From NCBI GenBank assembly GCA_035279525.1, contig DATEHQ010000097.1, positions 1 through 14,245 on the forward strand: a stretch of 14,245 nucleotides of DNA, in the 5' to 3' direction. This DNA is from DATEHQ01 sp035279525 (lineage in GTDB: Bacteria > Chloroflexota > Dormibacteria > Dormibacterales > Dormibacteraceae). The translations under genes were made by a program, and so were the position numbers. The notes beneath the pieces are model-generated. The model was given only the letters and a program-made list of their open reading frames with translations. It ran no database searches and was not told the DNA's origin. This document shows, in pieces, positions 10,981-14,245 of the stretch. Numbering within the stretch: the first letter of the stretch is position 1; every line of letters starts with the position of its first letter.

Positions 10981-13900
10981 GCGCGCTGTGGGAGCAGGCC
11001 TACGAGAGCGCGCCGGAGCTGCGGCGGTGGGTGGACGGCGAGCGCCGCGACCTCGTCGTGAGCCGCCTGATCCGTCCGGCGTGGCCGATCGTCGCCGGGG
11101 CGATCGCGCGGGCGTGCGCCGAGCGTCGCCGGCCCCTGCTCGTGCTCGTGCCCGCTCCTGACAGGTTCGCGGACGAGCTGAGGCCGTGGCTGGCGGGCGA
11201 TCCGCCGGCCTGCGTCTTCTCCGAGGTCGCCATCTCCTTCCTCGACCGGCCGCCTGCCGTCGACGACGCGGTCAACCGGCGGTTGGAGGCCCTGGCCGCG
11301 CTGCGCGGCCCGGACACGGAACGGCTCGTGATCATCTCGTCGCGTCGCGCGGCGACCCGCCAGACCCTCTCACCGGAGGACCTGGAGCGGGGAACGCTGG
11401 TCCTGGCGCCGGAGCAGGGCCCCGACCCGGTGACCGTCGCGATGCGCCTGGTCGAGCTCGGCTACAGCCGGGAGCCGCTGGTCGAGGCGCGTGGTCAGTT
11501 TTCTCTGCGCGGCGGCATCCTCGACGTCTTTCCCGCGGCGGCCGACGCTCCCGTGCGCGCTGAGTGGTCGGGCGATGTGATCGAGACCGTCCGCCTGTTC
11601 GACCCGGAGAACCAGCGGTCCGTGATGGCCGTGCCTTCGGTCGCCATCCGGCCTGGCCGCGAGCTGCTGCTCGGGCCCGAGCGCGGAGCGGCGGCGGCGG
11701 CCCGCGTGCGCGAGCTCCCCCTCGACACGCTGCGCGCCGACGTCCTGTCCGAATGGGAGGACGAGCTCACCCGACTCGAGGGCGGGGCGGCGTTTCCCGG
11801 CATCGAGTTCTACGCCGCCTATCTCGACCCGACCCGGCCGTCGTTGATCGATCACCTGCCGGCCGGCATGGCGGTCGTGGACTTCGAGCCTGAGCGTCAG
11901 CTCGCCGATGCCCGGACGCTGCTCGCCGAGACGGGGATGCTCGCGGCGGCCGAGGCCGAGGGCAATGAGCTGCCCCGAGGTTTCACGCTGCCGACCTCAG
12001 AGGTGAGGAGCGTCGAGCGATGGCCGGCGTTGACCGTGACGGCGGGGGAGGGTTCGGCCGGCGCGATCGACCTCGGTTGGACGGAGCTGGAGCCGGTGGT
12101 CGGGCGGCCGCGGGCGGTAGCGGAGCTCGCAGCGAAGGCGGACAGCGCCACGCTGGTGCTCGCCACCGAGCAGTCGGAGCGCGCGCGCGCCCTGCTCGAA
12201 GAGGCGCGCGTCAAGGCGGCCGTGAGCGAGATCGACCTGGACCTCGACCTCCGGCTCGAGCCGGGGCTGCGGTCGGCCGACATCGACATCGCGGCCGGCT
12301 GCTCGCAGCCGGCGATCGGATTCCACCTGGCGACGGACGCGGAGCTGTTCGGACGGGTGCGGCGGGCATCCCGCACGAGTCGCGGCGGACGCACTCGGTC
12401 CGAGGACCTGACGCGAGAGTTCACGCTCGATTTCGATCCTGACGAGCTCGTCGTCCACGTCGACCACGGCATCGCCCGGTTCAAGGGCATGAGATTGATC
12501 GAGTCCGAGGGGGCGCATCGCGAGTACCTCGAGCTCGAGTACGCCGAGGGCGACCGGCTCTTCGTGCCGGTGGAAAACCTCGACCGCGTGCAGAAGTTCC
12601 TGGGTGGCGAGGGGCAGCCCGCGCTGCACCGGCTCGGGACGTCCGACTGGACCCGAGCGCGCGGCCGCGCTCGCAAGGTCGTCCAGGACGTGGCCGAGGA
12701 GCTCCTGAAGATCTACTCGATGCGGGAGGCGAGGCCGGGGATCGCGTTCGGCCCGGACAACGCCTGGCAGCAGGAGCTCGAGTCGTCCTTTCCTTATGAG
12801 GAGACGCCGGACCAGCTCGCGGCGCTGGCCGAGATCAAGTCCGACATGGAGTCCGACCGCCCGATGGACCGACTGCTCTGCGGCGACGTGGGATTCGGCA
12901 AGACCGAGCTCGCGCTCCGCGCTGCGTTCAAGGCGGCGATGAGCGGGAAGCAGGTCGCGCTCCTCGCGCCGACCACGGTCCTCGCGCAGCAGCACTTCCA
13001 CGTTTTTCGCGAGCGGCTGCAGAACTTCCCGGTCGTGGTCGAGATGCTCTCGCGCTTCGTGGACGACGAGACCCAGGCGCGCACCATCGTCGGCGTCAAG
13101 GCCGGCACGGTCGACGTCGTCGTCGGCACGCATCGCCTGCTCCAGCGCGACGTGCGCTTCAAGCGGCTCGGTCTTCTGATCGTCGACGAAGAGCACCGAT
13201 TCGGCGTGATGCAGAAGGAGCGCCTGAAGAAGATGCGCACGCAGCTCGACGTGCTGTCCTTGTCGGCGACCCCGATCCCGCGCACGCTGCACATGGCGGT
13301 CGGCGGCATCCGCGACATGAGCGTGATCCAGACTCCCCCGGAAGAGCGGCAGCCGATCAAGACCTACGTGACCGCGGACGCTGACGAGCTCGTGAAGGAG
13401 GCGATCGGCCGCGAGCTGCAGCGCGGGGGCCAGGTCTATTTCGTCCACAACAGGGTGCGCACGATCCAGAAGGCCGCCGAGCGCGTGCGAAGGCTCGTTC
13501 CCCAGGCCGGCGTCGCGGTCGGGCATGGGCAGATGAACGAGGAAGAGCTGGCGCACGTGATGGTCGAGTTCGAGTCGGGCAAGTTCGACGTCCTCGTCTG
13601 CACCACGATCATCGAATCCGGCCTCGACATCCCGAACGTGAATACGATCATCGTCGAGCGCTCGGACCGTTTCGGCCTGGCGCAGCTGTACCAGCTGCGT
13701 GGCCGTGTGGGCCGCTCGGGCAGGCGAGCCTACGCCTACTTCCTGTACGACCCCCGCCGGTCGCTGACCGAGGAGGCCGACAAGCGGCTCGACGTCATCT
13801 CCGGCCTTCACGAGCTGGGTCAGGGCTTCAAGATCGCGCTGCGCGACCTCGAGATCCGCGGCGCCGGCAACCTGCTGGGCACCGAGCAGCACGGCGCGAT

Positions 13901-14245
13901 CGCGGCGGTGGGATTCGAGATGTACCTGCAGATGCTGCAGAGCGCCGTCTCCAGGCTGCGGACCGGCTCTGAAGAGACGGTCATCGGCGACGTGCTCTCG
14001 ACGGCCGAGATGAACCTCGACCTCCCGCTCGATCATTTCATCCCGCGCTCGTACATCCGGGAGGAGAAGCAGCGCCTCGCCGCCTACCGCCAGCTCGCCG
14101 CCACCGAAAACGAGCGGGAGCTCGAATCGGTGCTCAGGTCGCTCGAGGATCGCTACGGCCCGCGTCCGGCGCAGCTGGACAACCTGGTCTACTCGCTCCG
14201 GGTCAAGCTCAAGGGCCAGCGCATGGGCCTGCGAGGAGTGGTGGC
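10977..14245 (+). CDS. mfd: Transcription-repair coupling factor Mfd, 3'-truncated by window end
   Basis: Mfd is the ATP-driven DNA translocase that removes RNA polymerase stalled at lesions and recruits UvrA for nucleotide excision repair. 1089 codons are present without a stop; full-length family members have about 1150-1180 residues, so roughly the last 60-90 are missing. The N-terminal UvrB-like module includes RGQFSLRGGILDVFP at 172-186. The CarD-like RNA-polymerase interaction domain starts near 485 (DELVVHVDHGIARFKG). The RecG-like motor has Walker A GDVGFGKT at 636-643, the DEEH box at 737-740, SATPIPRTL, TTIIESGLDIPNV, and motif VI QLRGRVGRSGR near 905. The translocation (TRG) region DLEIRGAGNLLG follows at about 955. 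The C-terminal autoinhibitory domain begins near 1010 and is cut off. ATG at 10977 overlaps the pth stop. All motor motifs look intact. Confidence 0.96.
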   Translation, partial: MSALWEQAYESAPELRRWVDGERRDLVVSRLIRPAWPIVAGAIARACAERRRPLLVLVPAPDRFADELRPWLAGDPPACVFSEVAISFLDRPPAVDDAVNRRLEALAALRGPDTERLVIISSRRAATRQTLSPEDLERGTLVLAPEQGPDPVTVAMRLVELGYSREPLVEARGQFSLRGGILDVFPAAADAPVRAEWSGDVIETVRLFDPENQRSVMAVPSVAIRPGRELLLGPERGAAAAARVRELPLDTLRADVLSEWEDELTRLEGGAAFPGIEFYAAYLDPTRPSLIDHLPAGMAVVDFEPERQLADARTLLAETGMLAAAEAEGNELPRGFTLPTSEVRSVERWPALTVTAGEGSAGAIDLGWTELEPVVGRPRAVAELAAKADSATLVLATEQSERARALLEEARVKAAVSEIDLDLDLRLEPGLRSADIDIAAGCSQPAIGFHLATDAELFGRVRRASRTSRGGRTRSEDLTREFTLDFDPDELVVHVDHGIARFKGMRLIESEGAHREYLELEYAEGDRLFVPVENLDRVQKFLGGEGQPALHRLGTSDWTRARGRARKVVQDVAEELLKIYSMREARPGIAFGPDNAWQQELESSFPYEETPDQLAALAEIKSDMESDRPMDRLLCGDVGFGKTELALRAAFKAAMSGKQVALLAPTTVLAQQHFHVFRERLQNFPVVVEMLSRFVDDETQARTIVGVKAGTVDVVVGTHRLLQRDVRFKRLGLLIVDEEHRFGVMQKERLKKMRTQLDVLSLSATPIPRTLHMAVGGIRDMSVIQTPPEERQPIKTYVTADADELVKEAIGRELQRGGQVYFVHNRVRTIQKAAERVRRLVPQAGVAVGHGQMNEEELAHVMVEFESGKFDVLVCTTIIESGLDIPNVNTIIVERSDRFGLAQLYQLRGRVGRSGRRAYAYFLYDPRRSLTEEADKRLDVISGLHELGQGFKIALRDLEIRGAGNLLGTEQHGAIAAVGFEMYLQMLQSAVSRLRTGSEETVIGDVLSTAEMNLDLPLDHFIPRSYIREEKQRLAAYRQLAATENERELESVLRSLEDRYGPRPAQLDNLVYSLRVKLKGQRMGLRGVV

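Noticed and set aside
11997..14036. 679-codon open frame on the minus strand opposite mfd
   Set aside because: It is fully antisense to an unmistakable Mfd, and its product is Arg/His/Asp-rich low-complexity sequence typical of reverse-complement frames in GC-rich DNA.
1..14245. Mobile elements, CRISPR arrays, tRNA or rRNA genes
   Set aside because: I looked for transposase or integrase motifs, regularly spaced repeats and the tRNA T-loop signature on both strands and found none.

Overview
The window is a GC-rich bacterial chromosome segment with densely packed genes, strong G/C preference at third codon positions and several GTG and TTG starts. I see no transposase, integrase, tRNA, rRNA or CRISPR array. 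The gene styles (an epimerase carrying an NHHAAQ motif, a ybeY-pth-mfd run, a large multi-PAS GGDEF-EAL protein) would fit a Chloroflexota or Dormibacterota-like soil bacterium or a distant relative of Actinobacteria. This placement is inference from general impression and is weak.

Left part (1-4838, + strand): a small charged protein of unknown function; then a 1180-residue membrane-anchored c-di-GMP enzyme (TM bundle, PAS, PAS, GAF, PAS, GGDEF, EAL) with both catalytic modules apparently intact; then, 28 bp later, an RmlD-like dTDP-4-dehydrorhamnose reductase. The short gap suggests that c-di-GMP signalling and a cell-surface sugar enzyme are transcribed together.

Centre (4839-9840): a 376-bp gene-poor stretch holds a strong hairpin whose U-tract lies on the minus strand, a long-range inverted repeat, an 8-bp direct repeat, and a 19-codon ORF with an almost ideal Shine-Dalgarno sequence. 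A second tiny ORF may couple that peptide to the next gene. The next gene is a 744-residue fusion of a flippase-like membrane domain (LPG_synthase_TM/UPF0104 type) to a GT4 glycosyltransferase. It converges on a minus-strand operon of three genes: a GalE-like epimerase, a four-helix membrane protein resembling half of heme A synthase, and a CDP-paratose/tyvelose-epimerase-like (RfbE) enzyme. Together with RmlD these look like accessory parts of an extracellular polysaccharide or glycolipid pathway. No complete nucleotide-sugar pathway is present.

Right part (9846-14245, + strand): housekeeping genes ybeY (rRNA maturation endonuclease), pth (peptidyl-tRNA hydrolase) and mfd (transcription-repair coupling factor). 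The last two overlap by ATGA. mfd runs off the end of the window after 1089 codons and lacks only part of its C-terminal domain.

The best candidates for something undescribed are the structured 4836-5214 region (possible minus-strand small RNA and peptide leader), the flippase-GT4 fusion, and the half-CtaA-like protein inside a sugar operon.
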